NCBI RefSeq assembly: GCF_007670255.1
Contig: NZ_SZVS01000009.1
Coordinates: 1 to 64,000, forward strand
DNA from: Paenarthrobacter nicotinovorans
GTDB lineage: Bacteria; Actinomycetota; Actinomycetes; Actinomycetales; Micrococcaceae
Direction: 5' to 3'
Length of the DNA: 64,000 nt
The number at the start of each line of letters is the position of its first letter. The first letter of the stretch is position 1. The position numbers and the translations under genes are program-made. The notes beneath the pieces are model-generated. The model was not told the DNA's origin and made no database searches. It worked only from the letters and a program-made list of their open reading frames with translations. Below, one piece after another: positions 33,522 to 41,943 of this stretch.

Positions 33522-33565
33522 AAAAAAGCGCCTTGCCTCGTGCGGTTGCTACGAGGGCAGGGCGC
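33522..33565 (-). terminator. Rho-independent terminator on minus strand
   Basis: On the minus strand a 14-bp stem with one bulge and one mismatch (33551-33565 with 33528-33541) is followed by six T residues (complement of 33522-33527). It terminates the small 73-residue gene. It lies back to back with the plus-strand terminator. Confidence 0.82.
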
Positions 33566-33648
33566 CTTGTGGGTGCTGCGGCTTGGATGGAGGTACGACG
33601 GCGGAGGGCCGGGTTGCGTGGTCCTCTCGCCGCAGGAGGGGGTGCGGG

Positions 33649-33870
33649 TCAGTCCAGGCCGGAGTGTCCGGGGCGGGTATCCACCAGGTGCCACTCGATG
33701 CTGTTCCCGGAGTGTGCCGGCATCAGGGATCCTTCAAACACGAACAGTGGTTCACCAATGCCGCCGACCGGCCGCCAAAAGCCGTTTCGGGGGCAGTGAA
33801 AGCCGGTACGTGCGCTGACCGTTCCACGGGTTGGATTCGAGACCCATCCGGAAGTGCTGATCTTTTTCAC
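33649..33870 (-). CDS. Small hypothetical protein, 73 residues, YjzC-like pattern
   Basis: GTG 33870 has AAAGGA 7 nt upstream. The protein reads MKKISTSGWVSNPTRGTVSA with TGFHCPRNGFWRPVGGIG, a GSLMP turn and EWHLVDT. The pattern of Cys-Pro, Gly-x-Trp, Gly-x-x-x-Pro and a final Trp recalls small one-domain proteins of the YjzC kind; that resemblance is only suggestive. It has its own AT-rich promoter region with an inverted repeat and its own terminator, so it is an independent unit. Confidence 0.7.
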   Translation of the reverse strand: MKKISTSGWVSNPTRGTVSARTGFHCPRNGFWRPVGGIGEPLFVFEGSLMPAHSGNSIEWHLVDTRPGHSGLD

Positions 33871-33915
33871 CGTTCTGTCCTTTGAACAGGCCCGCGGTGT
33901 TCCGTGGGCTGTATT

Positions 33916-33936
33916 TCGAATTTCTTCTTAATTCGA
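33916..33936. promoter_or_regulatory. Inverted repeat TCGAATT-N7-AATTCGA
   Basis: A perfect 7+7+7 dyad lies 46 bp upstream of the 73-residue gene, in the most AT-rich stretch of the window (about 33900-34000). TAATAT (complement of 33937-33942) adjoins it as a possible -10 element. A repressor site overlapping the promoter is likely. Confidence 0.5.
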
Positions 33937-33996
33937 TATTAGGAAAGTAAAACGGCTTTGAATAAGACCAATGCTGTCTGTCCGGATAAGACTTTG

Positions 33997-34941
33997 TTAT
34001 GGATGCGCCGGCAGCTGCACAGGGTCCGTTCCGTACTTTGAGATGAGCTGTTGGTGCAGCATTTCCTTGACCACCAGGAGCACGGCCGAGGCTGCCTCGG
34101 ACAAGGGCTCGTGGTCCGGGGTGCAGAGGGCGATCTTGCTCTGCAGCCCGGGCTCAACGATCCGCAGCACCTTGAAGTCCTGGTCCGGGAAGAGGGCGTC
34201 CGCGGCGGACTTAGGCAGCACCGTGCCGCCGAGGTTGGCGCGGATCAGCCTGGTCAAAGAAGGTACGGATTCCACCTCGCCCACCAGTTTGAGTGGAAGG
34301 TCCTGGTCCGCGAGGCCCTTTTCGATGATCTGGCGCAGCGTGTGGTTCTTCTCGGGCAGGAAGAGGCCCACAGTGCTCGCTTCGGCAAGGGTGACCGTCT
34401 CCTTGCCGTGGTTCACATCGAGGTCCGGGTGGACCACCAAGTGCAGGTCCTCCACGATCATGGTGGTGAACTGCACCCCGCGGATCTTTCCGGGCTCGTA
34501 GATCAGCGCCATGTCCAAGCGCCCGTTCTTGATGGCTTCACTGAGGACACCGCCAAAAATCTCGGTCAGGTGGACCACGATGTCCGGGTAACGGCGGCCG
34601 ACTTCCCTGATGATCTGGGGTGTGAGGCTGGAGGCCATGCTGTAGGGCGCGATAGCGATGGACACCCTCCCGGATGGCGCAGCGCCGGACGTCGCAACGT
34701 CCTGCCGTGCCTGCTCCACCAATCGAAGAATGGACTGCGCATGCCGGTACAACGTATGGCCCGCAGCGGTGGGTTCAACGCCTTGCTTGCTGCGGATGAG
34801 GAGCCTCTGCTTGAGGTCGTTTTCAAGCGCGGAAACCTGCTGGCTCAGGGCCGGCTGGGCGACGTGGAGTGCCGCGGCAGCTTTGGTGATGCTTCCCGAA
34901 TCGACGATCTGGACGAAGTATGCGAGCTTTCGAGTGTCCAT
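33997..34941 (-). CDS. LysR family transcriptional regulator
   Basis: 314 residues from ATG 34941. The N-terminal HTH is MDTRKLAYFVQIVDSGSITK followed by AAAALHVAQPALSQQVSALE. The effector domain (about 90-300) has GRVSIAIAPYSMASSLTPQI and FGGVLSEAIKNGRLDMALIY, as in the NAC/Cbl-like group. It is divergent from pxpABC and most likely controls it via the dyad at 35054-35071. Confidence 0.92.
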   Translation of the reverse strand: MDTRKLAYFVQIVDSGSITKAAAALHVAQPALSQQVSALENDLKQRLLIRSKQGVEPTAAGHTLYRHAQSILRLVEQARQDVATSGAAPSGRVSIAIAPYSMASSLTPQIIREVGRRYPDIVVHLTEIFGGVLSEAIKNGRLDMALIYEPGKIRGVQFTTMIVEDLHLVVHPDLDVNHGKETVTLAEASTVGLFLPEKNHTLRQIIEKGLADQDLPLKLVGEVESVPSLTRLIRANLGGTVLPKSAADALFPDQDFKVLRIVEPGLQSKIALCTPDHEPLSEAASAVLLVVKEMLHQQLISKYGTDPVQLPAHP

Positions 34942-35053
34942 GTTTCTGCCTTCCTGGAGAGCCACGTCCCCAGGTGGCGTGCATAGGAAAATTCTAGTCG
35001 CGCGGTGGGTGCGACCCCTGCCACAGTACAGGGTGGCGCAGGTCATAACGGAG

Positions 35054-35071
35054 AGCTATTACGGGATAGCT
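35054..35071. promoter_or_regulatory. LysR-type operator candidate
   Basis: AGCTAT-TACGGG-ATAGCT is a perfect 6+6+6 dyad in the lysR-pxpA gap, 113 bp from the LysR start and 136 bp from the pxpA start, in the position expected for an LTTR recognition site. Confidence 0.6.
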
Positions 35072-35206
35072 AATAGGTCTTTGTGCCGCATGGATGAACG
35101 GTGCGAGACTTTTGGAAAGAACTTCAGGCAACGCTTTGGAATCGCCAGGCGTTCACCATTTACCCGGAATTAAATTCCCCTGCATAATCCATGGAAAGAG
35201 AACCAC

Positions 35207-35995
35207 GTGAACCCGATTATTGATCTTGTAGCGGATCTTGGAGAGGGATTTGGCGCCTACACCATTGGCGACGATTCCGAACTCCTGGAGATCGTCACAA
35301 GTGCAAATATCGCCTGCGGGTTTCATGCCGGCGACCCTGACATCATGGCGGCCACTGTGGCTGAATGCGTTCGACGCGGAGTAGGCATTGGGGCCCACCC
35401 CAGCTTCCCGGATCTGCGTGGATTCGGCCGCCGGGACATGGGTCTTTCTGCGGGCGAAGTCCAGAACGATGTCCTGTACCAGCTGGGTGCGCTGAATGGC
35501 TTTGCCGGATTCCACGGCACCAAGGTCACACACTTGGCACCCCATGGCAGGCTCGGCAACCTCGTTGCCGTTCGCCCCGACTACGCACGGGCAGTAGCAG
35601 AAGCGGCGGCCCGCCTGGACCGCGAGCTGATTGTCGTGGCCCAGGATGGCGAACTGGCTTCGGCCTCACGGGAGGCAGGGCTGGACGTAGCGATCGTGGG
35701 GATAGTGGACCGCGCCTACCAGGAAGATGGCACGCTGGTTCCCCGCAGCAAGCCCGGCGCGGTTCTGCACGATCCCGCGGAAATCATCGACCGTACCCTC
35801 CGCATGGTGGTCGACGGCAAGCTCCGCTGTGCCAACGGCGTGGATATGGATATCGACGTCGACACCCTCCTCCTGCACGGAGACAACCCGGGGGCTGTTG
35901 AACTGGCCCGTCGGATCCGAACGGAACTCACCTCCGCCGGTGTGCGTGTCGCCCCTCTTGCCCAGGTCATGGACGCGAAGAAGAAGGCGGCCTGA
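35207..35995 (+). CDS. pxpA: 5-oxoprolinase subunit A (LamB/YcsF family)
   Basis: 262 residues starting GTG 35207. Motifs are DLVADLGEGFGAYTIGDDSE, ANIACGFHAGDP, GAHPSFPDLRGFGRR and HLAPHGRLGN (family form VKPHGALYN, altered here). With PxpB and PxpC it forms the ATP-dependent enzyme that converts 5-oxoproline to glutamate. The three genes are contiguous (1-nt gap, then 4-nt overlap). Confidence 0.9.
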   Translation: MNPIIDLVADLGEGFGAYTIGDDSELLEIVTSANIACGFHAGDPDIMAATVAECVRRGVGIGAHPSFPDLRGFGRRDMGLSAGEVQNDVLYQLGALNGFAGFHGTKVTHLAPHGRLGNLVAVRPDYARAVAEAAARLDRELIVVAQDGELASASREAGLDVAIVGIVDRAYQEDGTLVPRSKPGAVLHDPAEIIDRTLRMVVDGKLRCANGVDMDIDVDTLLLHGDNPGAVELARRIRTELTSAGVRVAPLAQVMDAKKKAA

Positions 35996-35996
35996 C

Positions 35997-36743
35997 ATGT
36001 CCGTGCTCTCAACGGCCCCCACAGAGGTCTACGAATCCGGTGACTCAGCACTGCGCGTGGTGGCCATTTCCGAGGCCAGCGAAGACAATTGGGTGACGGT
36101 CCACCGCCTGGCGGATTGGCTCGAAGGCTGCGGCGCCGAAGGTCTTCACGGTGCCGTACCAACCTACGACTCCGTCCTGGTGGAATTCGATCCGGTATTG
36201 GTATCGGCCCGCCAGGTGCGCGCCTTCGTCAAACTCGGACTCCTGGAACTTGCCCACGCCGATGAATCACTCAAGGCACCTCGTGAGTTCGACGTTCCCG
36301 TCGTCTACGGAGGGGAGTACGGCCCGGACCTGGAACGCGTCGCAGAGCACCAGGGAATCTCCGTCGAGGAAATCATCCGCCTCCATAGCGAAAAGACCTA
36401 CACCGTGCGCTGTCTTGGCGCGCCCGCGGGCTCACCCATGATGGACGGACCTGCCTTCCCCAAGCCCGTACCGCGGCTGAAGGATCCGCGCCTCAGCGTT
36501 CCTGCAGGTGCGGTGTCAGTAGCCGGCCGGCAGGCAGTGATCGCACCTGCGACCGCCCCCGGCGGCTGGTGCGTCATTGGCCAGACGCCCCTGTCCGTTC
36601 TGAACATCCGGCGTGAACCCTTGGTCCCTTACAAGCCAGGCGACATCCTCAGGTTCAGGCAGATCGGCGCCGAGGACTTCAGTGCCTACGCCGGCCGGGA
36701 CCTGGAGCCGCTGGCCTTGGAAAACCTGGAGCCGCAGCCGTGA
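35997..36743 (+). CDS. pxpB: 5-oxoprolinase subunit B (KipI family)
   Basis: 248 residues beginning at ATG 35997. The central REFDVPVVYGGEYGPDLERVA and the C-terminal LGAPAGSPMMDG, GQTPLSVLNIRRE and GDILRFRQI are characteristic of the KipI/allophanate hydrolase subunit 1 family. It pairs with PxpC. The stop overlaps pxpC GTG by 4 nt. Confidence 0.92.
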   Translation: MSVLSTAPTEVYESGDSALRVVAISEASEDNWVTVHRLADWLEGCGAEGLHGAVPTYDSVLVEFDPVLVSARQVRAFVKLGLLELAHADESLKAPREFDVPVVYGGEYGPDLERVAEHQGISVEEIIRLHSEKTYTVRCLGAPAGSPMMDGPAFPKPVPRLKDPRLSVPAGAVSVAGRQAVIAPATAPGGWCVIGQTPLSVLNIRREPLVPYKPGDILRFRQIGAEDFSAYAGRDLEPLALENLEPQP

Positions 36744-37753
36744 GCGCCGGGATCCTGGTTCAGCAGCCTGGCAACTCCGTGGTCACGGACCTCGGCAGGA
36801 CCCGGGGCCCACGCTTCGGCCTCCCCGTCAACGGCGCCCTCGATCAATACTCCGCAAGGGCAGCGAACATCCTGGCTGGAAACCTGGACAACGACCCCCT
36901 GGTGGAGATCACGGCGCTCGATTTCCGCATGAAAGCCAACACCGACCTCCTGATCGCCGTGACGGGTGCGCCACTTACCCTGACGGTGGGTGGACGCCCC
37001 TGCAGCCAGTGGGAGCCGGTCTCGGTACGCGCAGGCGAGTCGGTTTCCATCCGCGGAATCAACCGGGGCCTCCGCGCCTACCTCGCTGTCCATGGCTCGC
37101 TCGAGGCAGAGACGCTGCTTGGCAGTGCAGCCCCGGACACCGTTGTGGGCTTCGGGCTTCAGCTGAGGGAAGGCACCGCACTGGCCACCCGGCGCAGCGT
37201 CGGCCCCGTACGCCAGCCGTACTTCGACCTCCCCCTTTTCCGGCTTGGCCTCGAACGGCCAAGCATGGGCTCAGACTTGTCGGTCGATGTGACCGACGGG
37301 CCGGACGTTGCCGAGTTCGGCGCGTCCGGTGATCTGCTCTTCTTTTCCGAGTACACCGTCAGCGGACGCAGCAACCACATCGGCCTGCGGCTCGGTGGGG
37401 AACTACCGGAAAGAACCTCCAGCGGTGAGGTGCTTTCCCGCGGCGTGCCAGTGGGCGCCGTCGAGGTCCCCTCAAGGGAAGAGCTGCTGGTACTGCACCG
37501 GGGACGCGGCGTCACCGCCGGGTACCCCGTTCTCGCAGTGGTTACCAGCACCGGACTGGATGTCCTGGCCCAGGCGCGGCCAGGGGACAAAGTCCGTTTT
37601 CGGAAAACCACAGTGGCAGAAGCAACTGCCGCCCACCGGCGCTCGCGGGCCCAGCTTGAAACCCTCCGCGAATCCGTCAACACCGTCTTCGGACTCCTTG
37701 GCATCGGATGCCGTCCCCAGTGGCAGGACCTGCCGGTTGCGGCATGCAGCTAA
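36740..37753 (+). CDS. pxpC: 5-oxoprolinase subunit C (KipA / carboxyltransferase-like)
   Basis: 337 residues from GTG 36740. Family motifs are VVTDLGRTRGPRFGLPVNGA, LDQYSARAANILAGN, RGLRAYLAVHG, and the C-terminal VSGRSNHIGLRLGG and SRGVPVGAVEVP. This is the KipA/allophanate hydrolase subunit 2 fold. Together with pxpAB it closes the 5-oxoproline to glutamate step. Confidence 0.92.
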   Translation: MSAGILVQQPGNSVVTDLGRTRGPRFGLPVNGALDQYSARAANILAGNLDNDPLVEITALDFRMKANTDLLIAVTGAPLTLTVGGRPCSQWEPVSVRAGESVSIRGINRGLRAYLAVHGSLEAETLLGSAAPDTVVGFGLQLREGTALATRRSVGPVRQPYFDLPLFRLGLERPSMGSDLSVDVTDGPDVAEFGASGDLLFFSEYTVSGRSNHIGLRLGGELPERTSSGEVLSRGVPVGAVEVPSREELLVLHRGRGVTAGYPVLAVVTSTGLDVLAQARPGDKVRFRKTTVAEATAAHRRSRAQLETLRESVNTVFGLLGIGCRPQWQDLPVAACS

Positions 37754-37810
37754 GGAACCTGTCGTAATACCTCGTAGGCGTTGCTACGCTCATCCCAGTA
37801 AGGAAAAGTC

Positions 37811-39151
37811 ATGACCGCAAGCACCAACGCTGCGCCAACGCAGCATGAGCGGCTCACGGGCCGCCAAACCCGCAAGGTTGTCACCGCGGGTTGTGTGGGC
37901 ATCTTCGTGGAACTGTACGACAACGGCATTTTCGCCTTCATGGCGGGAACGCTGGCACTCGTCTTCCTGGCCCCCGGAAACCCGGACAATGCCCTGCTTT
38001 TCGTGTTCGCAGGGTATGCGGTCTCATTCTTCGTCCGCCCGCTGGGTGCAGTGGTCTGCGGCTACCTCGGTGACCGGATTGGCAGGCAAAAACTACTGGT
38101 CTTTGTGATCCTGCTGATCAGCGTTGCCACGGCCGGTATCGGCCTGTTGCCCCCGTACGCCGCCATTGGCGTTGCCGCCCCCATTCTCCTGGTCCTCCTG
38201 CGGCTCCTGCAGGGCTTCTCCGTCGGCGGTGAAGCTGCCGGTGCCATGACGTTCCTCGCCGAGCACGCTCCCGAAGGCAAGCGCGGCATCATCACCTCCT
38301 ACGCACAGATCGCCTCGTTCGCGGCGCTGCTGACCGGTACTTTGGTGGCTTATTCCATGTCGCCTTGGCTGACCCAGGCAGCGATCGACGGCGGCGGCTT
38401 CGGTTCCTTCGCCTGGCGCATTCCGTTCCTGGTCGCCATCCCCATGGGCATCATCGGCTGGTACATCCGCAAAGCCATCAGCGATACCCCCAACTTCGAA
38501 AAGCTGAAGGAAGAGGGCGGCCTCTCCAAGAACCCGCTCAAGGAAGCCTTCCAGTCCAAGGAACACCGCCGCGCCATGCTGCTGGCCCTCTTCATCCCGC
38601 TGATGAACGGCTCGGGCTACTACGTCCTGTTCTCCTACATGCCCACCTTCCTCAAGGGCAAGCAACTCAACTTCACCATCGGCGAGGCACTGCTTGTCAC
38701 GGCCTGCAGCCTGGTTGTCATCTGCATCGCCATCCCCTTCATGGGCGCCCTGTCGGATCGGGTTGGCCGGAAGAAAGTCATCGCCGGTTCCGCCATCGCA
38801 ATGGCTGTTCTTGGAATTCCCTCCTACGCCCTCATCGCCACCGGTGAGATGGGCTTGGCCATCCTCGGCGCCAGCATCATGGCCATCGTCTTCGCCGGCC
38901 ACACCGCGGTGATCCACATCTTGATCGTCGAGCTCTTCCCCACCCGCGTCCGCTACTCGGCCTACGGCCTGGGGTACAACATCTCCTCGGCCCTGTTCGG
39001 CGGTACCGCCCCGCTGCTCATGACCTGGCTGATCAGCAGCACCAACAACATCTACATGCCGGCGTTCTACGCAGTCATCACCGCCCTCGGCACGCTCATC
39101 GCAGTGAGCACCGTCAAGGACCGTGCCCACGAACCGCTCCGCGACGCCTAA
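37811..39151 (+). CDS. MFS transporter, metabolite:H+ symporter (MHS) family
   Basis: 446 residues, about 12 membrane helices. The MFS signature GYLGDRIGRQK lies between helices 2 and 3, with LRLLQGFSVGGEAAGAM and MGALSDRVGRKK, as in ProP/KgtP-like symporters of carboxylates or betaines. Being 57 bp after pxpC, it probably imports the pathway substrate, for example 5-oxoproline or a related acid; this is inference. Confidence 0.9.
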   Translation: MTASTNAAPTQHERLTGRQTRKVVTAGCVGIFVELYDNGIFAFMAGTLALVFLAPGNPDNALLFVFAGYAVSFFVRPLGAVVCGYLGDRIGRQKLLVFVILLISVATAGIGLLPPYAAIGVAAPILLVLLRLLQGFSVGGEAAGAMTFLAEHAPEGKRGIITSYAQIASFAALLTGTLVAYSMSPWLTQAAIDGGGFGSFAWRIPFLVAIPMGIIGWYIRKAISDTPNFEKLKEEGGLSKNPLKEAFQSKEHRRAMLLALFIPLMNGSGYYVLFSYMPTFLKGKQLNFTIGEALLVTACSLVVICIAIPFMGALSDRVGRKKVIAGSAIAMAVLGIPSYALIATGEMGLAILGASIMAIVFAGHTAVIHILIVELFPTRVRYSAYGLGYNISSALFGGTAPLLMTWLISSTNNIYMPAFYAVITALGTLIAVSTVKDRAHEPLRDA

Positions 39152-39163
39152 GTGTTTACCCCT

Positions 39164-39194
39164 GGCGGGTGCCGTCTTACTGATGGCACCCGCC
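39164..39194. terminator. Hairpin between MFS and SDR genes
   Basis: GGCGGGTGCC (39164-39173) pairs perfectly with GGCACCCGCC (39185-39194); 11-nt loop. It could attenuate read-through into the SDR gene 25 bp downstream. Confidence 0.6.
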
Positions 39195-39219
39195 CCTTCC
39201 CCGCCTTTTGGAGGACCCA

Positions 39220-39969
39220 ATGTCTTTTTCCGACTACACCACCGCCCTCGTCACCGGCGCTTCCACCGGCATGGGTGCAGCCATCGCGGAGCGCCTGGCA
39301 AAGCGCGGACTCACCGTCCACGCCGTGGCACGCAACGCCGAACGCCTCGCTGAACTTGCCGACCGTACCGGAGCAGTCCCGCACGTGGTGGACCTGACCG
39401 ACACAGCCGCGCTGGCCGCCGTCGTGAGTGAACTCAAGGTGGACGTCCTGGTGAACTGTGCCGGTGTTTCCCGCCCGGGCAACATCCTGGATTCATCGGA
39501 AGCCGACATTGACGAGCTGGTGGACGTGAACCTCCGGGGCCTCCTTCAGCTCACCCGGCTGGTCCTTCCCGGCATGGTGGAGCGCGACCTTGGCCACGTC
39601 ATCAACATCAGCTCGATTGCCGGTGTGTACAACTTCTACGGCCACACGGTCTACCACGCCACCAAGGCGGCAGTGCACCAGATTTCCCGCCAGCTCCGCA
39701 ACGACACCGTTGGCAAGCGGATCCGCGTGACGGAGATCTGTCCGGGCCGCGTGGAGACCGAAATCTTTGGGCGCAACCTCGGCGGCACGCCAGAGGCCAT
39801 GGAAGAAGCCTGGAAGACCTACTACGAAGGCTACGAATCGCTCACCACGGACGACATCGTCAACGCCCTGGACTACGCGATCGAAACCCCGCGGCACGTC
39901 AACGTTGGAATGCTCGAACTCATGCCGACGTTCCAGGTCCCCGGCGGCTTGGTGTTCGACCGGCGCTGA
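39220..39969 (+). CDS. SDR family oxidoreductase (YdfG-like)
   Basis: 249 residues from ATG 39220, 6 nt after GGAGG. The nucleotide loop is VTGASTGMGAAIAERLAKRG, NCAGVSRPG follows, and the catalytic residues are in NISSIAGVYNFYGHTVYHATK, with Tyr and Lys in YHATK. It resembles YdfG/serine 3-dehydrogenase types that oxidise 3-hydroxy acids. It is last in the pxp-MFS-SDR run and may be separated from it by the hairpin. Confidence 0.88.
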   Translation: MSFSDYTTALVTGASTGMGAAIAERLAKRGLTVHAVARNAERLAELADRTGAVPHVVDLTDTAALAAVVSELKVDVLVNCAGVSRPGNILDSSEADIDELVDVNLRGLLQLTRLVLPGMVERDLGHVINISSIAGVYNFYGHTVYHATKAAVHQISRQLRNDTVGKRIRVTEICPGRVETEIFGRNLGGTPEAMEEAWKTYYEGYESLTTDDIVNALDYAIETPRHVNVGMLELMPTFQVPGGLVFDRR

Positions 39970-40032
39970 GCCTGTTTCAAACCAGCGCCCCTTAGGTTCC
40001 GGCGGCACTCACTCCCGTCGCCGGAAATACAG

Positions 40033-40062
40033 GCTGGCGGCCGCGTATTCGCGGCCGCCAGC
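40033..40062. terminator. Bidirectional hairpin terminator
   Basis: GCTGGCGGCCGCG-TATT-CGCGGCCGCCAGC, perfect 13-bp stem, between the convergent SDR and thioesterase genes. Confidence 0.82.
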
Positions 40063-40105
40063 ACCCGTTTAAGGTTTGCATTCGGGGATTACGACGGCGG
40101 GTGGT

Positions 40106-40540
40106 TCAGTCCTCGTCCAACGTTTCGGTCAGGTGATGAGTCGGGATCCGGTCGCGGTCGTACGTGATTTCGGTGTAACCATGGGGCTGGGGACGCCCGT
40201 CGGAGCCGAGGTTGACGAACACGATCTCGTCGATGGTCAGGATGGCCTGACGGGTGATCATGTTCCGGACTTCGGCACGCATGGTCAGTGACGTCCGGCC
40301 GAAGCGCTTTGCGGTTAGTCCCATCTCGATCAGGTCGCCCTGGACGGCCGAGCTGACGAAGTTGATTTCGGAGATGTACTTGGTGACCGCGCGGCCGTTG
40401 CCCAATTGGAGGATGGCGTAGATCGCTGCCTCTTCATCGATCCACTTCAGCAGGCTGCCGCCGAACAGAGTGCCATTGGCGTTGAGGTCCTCGGGCCGCA
40501 CCCATTTGCGGGTGCGGAAGGTGATGTCTGCTTTTTCCAT
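40106..40540 (-). CDS. Acyl-CoA thioesterase (hotdog fold)
   Basis: 144 residues. The hotdog signature NANGTLFGGSLLKWIDEEAA carries the catalytic Asp/Asn region of YciA/BFIT-type thioesterases, followed by VTKYISEINFVSSAVQGDLI and LTMRAEVRN. It hydrolyses acyl-CoA; chain preference unknown. Confidence 0.88.
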   Translation of the reverse strand: MEKADITFRTRKWVRPEDLNANGTLFGGSLLKWIDEEAAIYAILQLGNGRAVTKYISEINFVSSAVQGDLIEMGLTAKRFGRTSLTMRAEVRNMITRQAILTIDEIVFVNLGSDGRPQPHGYTEITYDRDRIPTHHLTETLDED

Positions 40541-40600
40541 AATCCGAGATTATCGAACCGGCGCAACCCCCTGCTGGATGTTGCGCCGGACATCCTCCTC

Positions 40601-41104
40601 CTAGGCCATGGCGGTGTGTGCCGCGCTGTGTGAATCGAGCCGCTTGGAATAGCAATACGATTCCTCGACGCCGACGTAGGGACCAAAGTTGGGCACCGCG
40701 GCAAAGCCCGCACTCTCGTAGAAGCTGCGGCCATCCGACTGGGCCGAACCAGCCTCGGCTGCGATCACGGTGAACCCGTGTGAATGCGCCTGGGCTTCAA
40801 GGGCAGCCAGGATCGAGCTCGCGACTCCCGACCCACGTGCGTACGGCACCACGTACAGCCGCTTGATCTCTGCCGTCTTTTCATCGAGCATCCTCAGCCC
40901 GCCGCAGCCGAGTGGCTGGCCCGAACATTTTTCGTACGCCACCACAAATACTGCGGTGTCAGCTTCCGACGGCGGTGGCCCGGGCTCGTGGTCAGTGCTT
41001 CCGAAGCGATTATCCAGTTCTGCCTGCTGCGCGGCCCGGAGGTCGGCGCCCACGGGGTTGGCCCACGTGACCTGCCGGATATTGAGCCGGGGGTTGGTCT
41101 GCAT
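40601..41104 (-). CDS. GNAT family N-acetyltransferase
   Basis: 167 residues. Motif A is RLYVVPYARGSGVASSIL (acetyl-CoA binding) preceded by GCGGLRMLDEKTAEIK, with FYESAGFAAVPNFGPYVG near the C-terminus. The acceptor is unknown. It is 60 bp upstream of the thioesterase gene on the same strand. Confidence 0.85.
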   Translation of the reverse strand: MQTNPRLNIRQVTWANPVGADLRAAQQAELDNRFGSTDHEPGPPPSEADTAVFVVAYEKCSGQPLGCGGLRMLDEKTAEIKRLYVVPYARGSGVASSILAALEAQAHSHGFTVIAAEAGSAQSDGRSFYESAGFAAVPNFGPYVGVEESYCYSKRLDSHSAAHTAMA

Positions 41105-41220
41105 TTGCGCCTCGATTCGCCGGGTTTCTGGGAGGTGTCTATGCGTGTTAACCCTAGGGAGACGGGGTTACCGGGGTGTTTCCTTCGCGTAAGCGTCCGG
41201 AGAAATGCTGGCTCGCCATG

Positions 41221-41283
41221 CGTTGTGGGGCCCGCTCTGCGCGCTTTCCCAAACGTTTGGGGCGCACACCGGGCCCCACAACG
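41221..41283. terminator. Long cruciform-type inverted repeat
   Basis: CGTTGTGGGGCCCG (41221-41234) pairs with 41270-41283 over 14 bp, and an inner palindrome CCAAACGTTTGG lies at 41249-41260. It begins 4 bp past the stop of the histidine phosphatase gene (minus strand), so it is probably its terminator, though the nested symmetry is unusual. Confidence 0.65.
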
Positions 41284-41286
41284 TCT

Positions 41287-41943
41287 CTAGAGGGCCTCGC
41301 CTGTCGGGTCCTCGGCGGTTTGGTCCGCCAAAGCCATGCCGCCAACAGGGATCTGGTCCCAATGCAGCACCTTCCACCCGTTTTCCGGGTCGCCTTCCAA
41401 CGCCACGATTCCGGTGTTGGGCAACTGGTGCGTTTGCGCGAACGCGGTGTCGATGTCAGTCGCCCTGCGTCCCGCCCAGCAACGTATCGCCGCACCGTGA
41501 CTGACGATCACAGCTGTCCGATGTCCAGCCGCCACCACCTCGTCCACCGATGCGTCGAACCGGGCAAAGAAGTCGTGTCCGTTGAACGCTCCGGGCATGC
41601 GGACGTCCAAGTCACCGTCCGTCCAGGCGAACACCGTGCTCATATAGCGCAGGTGCGACTCGTGGTCTGTCTTCTTCTCCAGGCTTCCGGCTTCGATCTC
41701 GTGGACGCCGGCCAGAACCGTCGGTTGCAGGCCTGTGGCTTTCGCCAGCGGAACCACGGTGCGCTGGGTGCGGAGGAGGGTGGAGGTGTACAGGGCATCG
41801 ATGGTTTCATCTGCCAGCGCTTCCGGCAGTGCGGCCGCCTGGCGTTCCCCGATCGCAGTCAACCCTGGGCCGGGAAAGGCCGTGTCCAGCTCACCTGCCA
41901 CATTGCCGGGGGTTTGTCCGTGCCTGACCAACAGGAGCTTCAT
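41287..41943 (-). CDS. Histidine phosphatase family protein
   Basis: 218 residues with LLLVRHGQTPGNV (phosphohistidine at about residue 8), STLLRTQRTVVPLAKATG, and VSHGAAIRCW near the C-terminus. It belongs to the phosphoglycerate-mutase-like superfamily; substrate unknown. A second, unrelated-looking member lies at 10068-10661. Confidence 0.87.
   Translation of the reverse strand: MKLLLVRHGQTPGNVAGELDTAFPGPGLTAIGERQAAALPEALADETIDALYTSTLLRTQRTVVPLAKATGLQPTVLAGVHEIEAGSLEKKTDHESHLRYMSTVFAWTDGDLDVRMPGAFNGHDFFARFDASVDEVVAAGHRTAVIVSHGAAIRCWAGRRATDIDTAFAQTHQLPNTGIVALEGDPENGWKVLHWDQIPVGGMALADQTAEDPTGEAL

Noticed and set aside
33504..33885. Plus-strand open frames over the terminator region and small gene
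   Set aside because: They read through two strong terminators and oppose the better supported 73-residue gene with a good SD.
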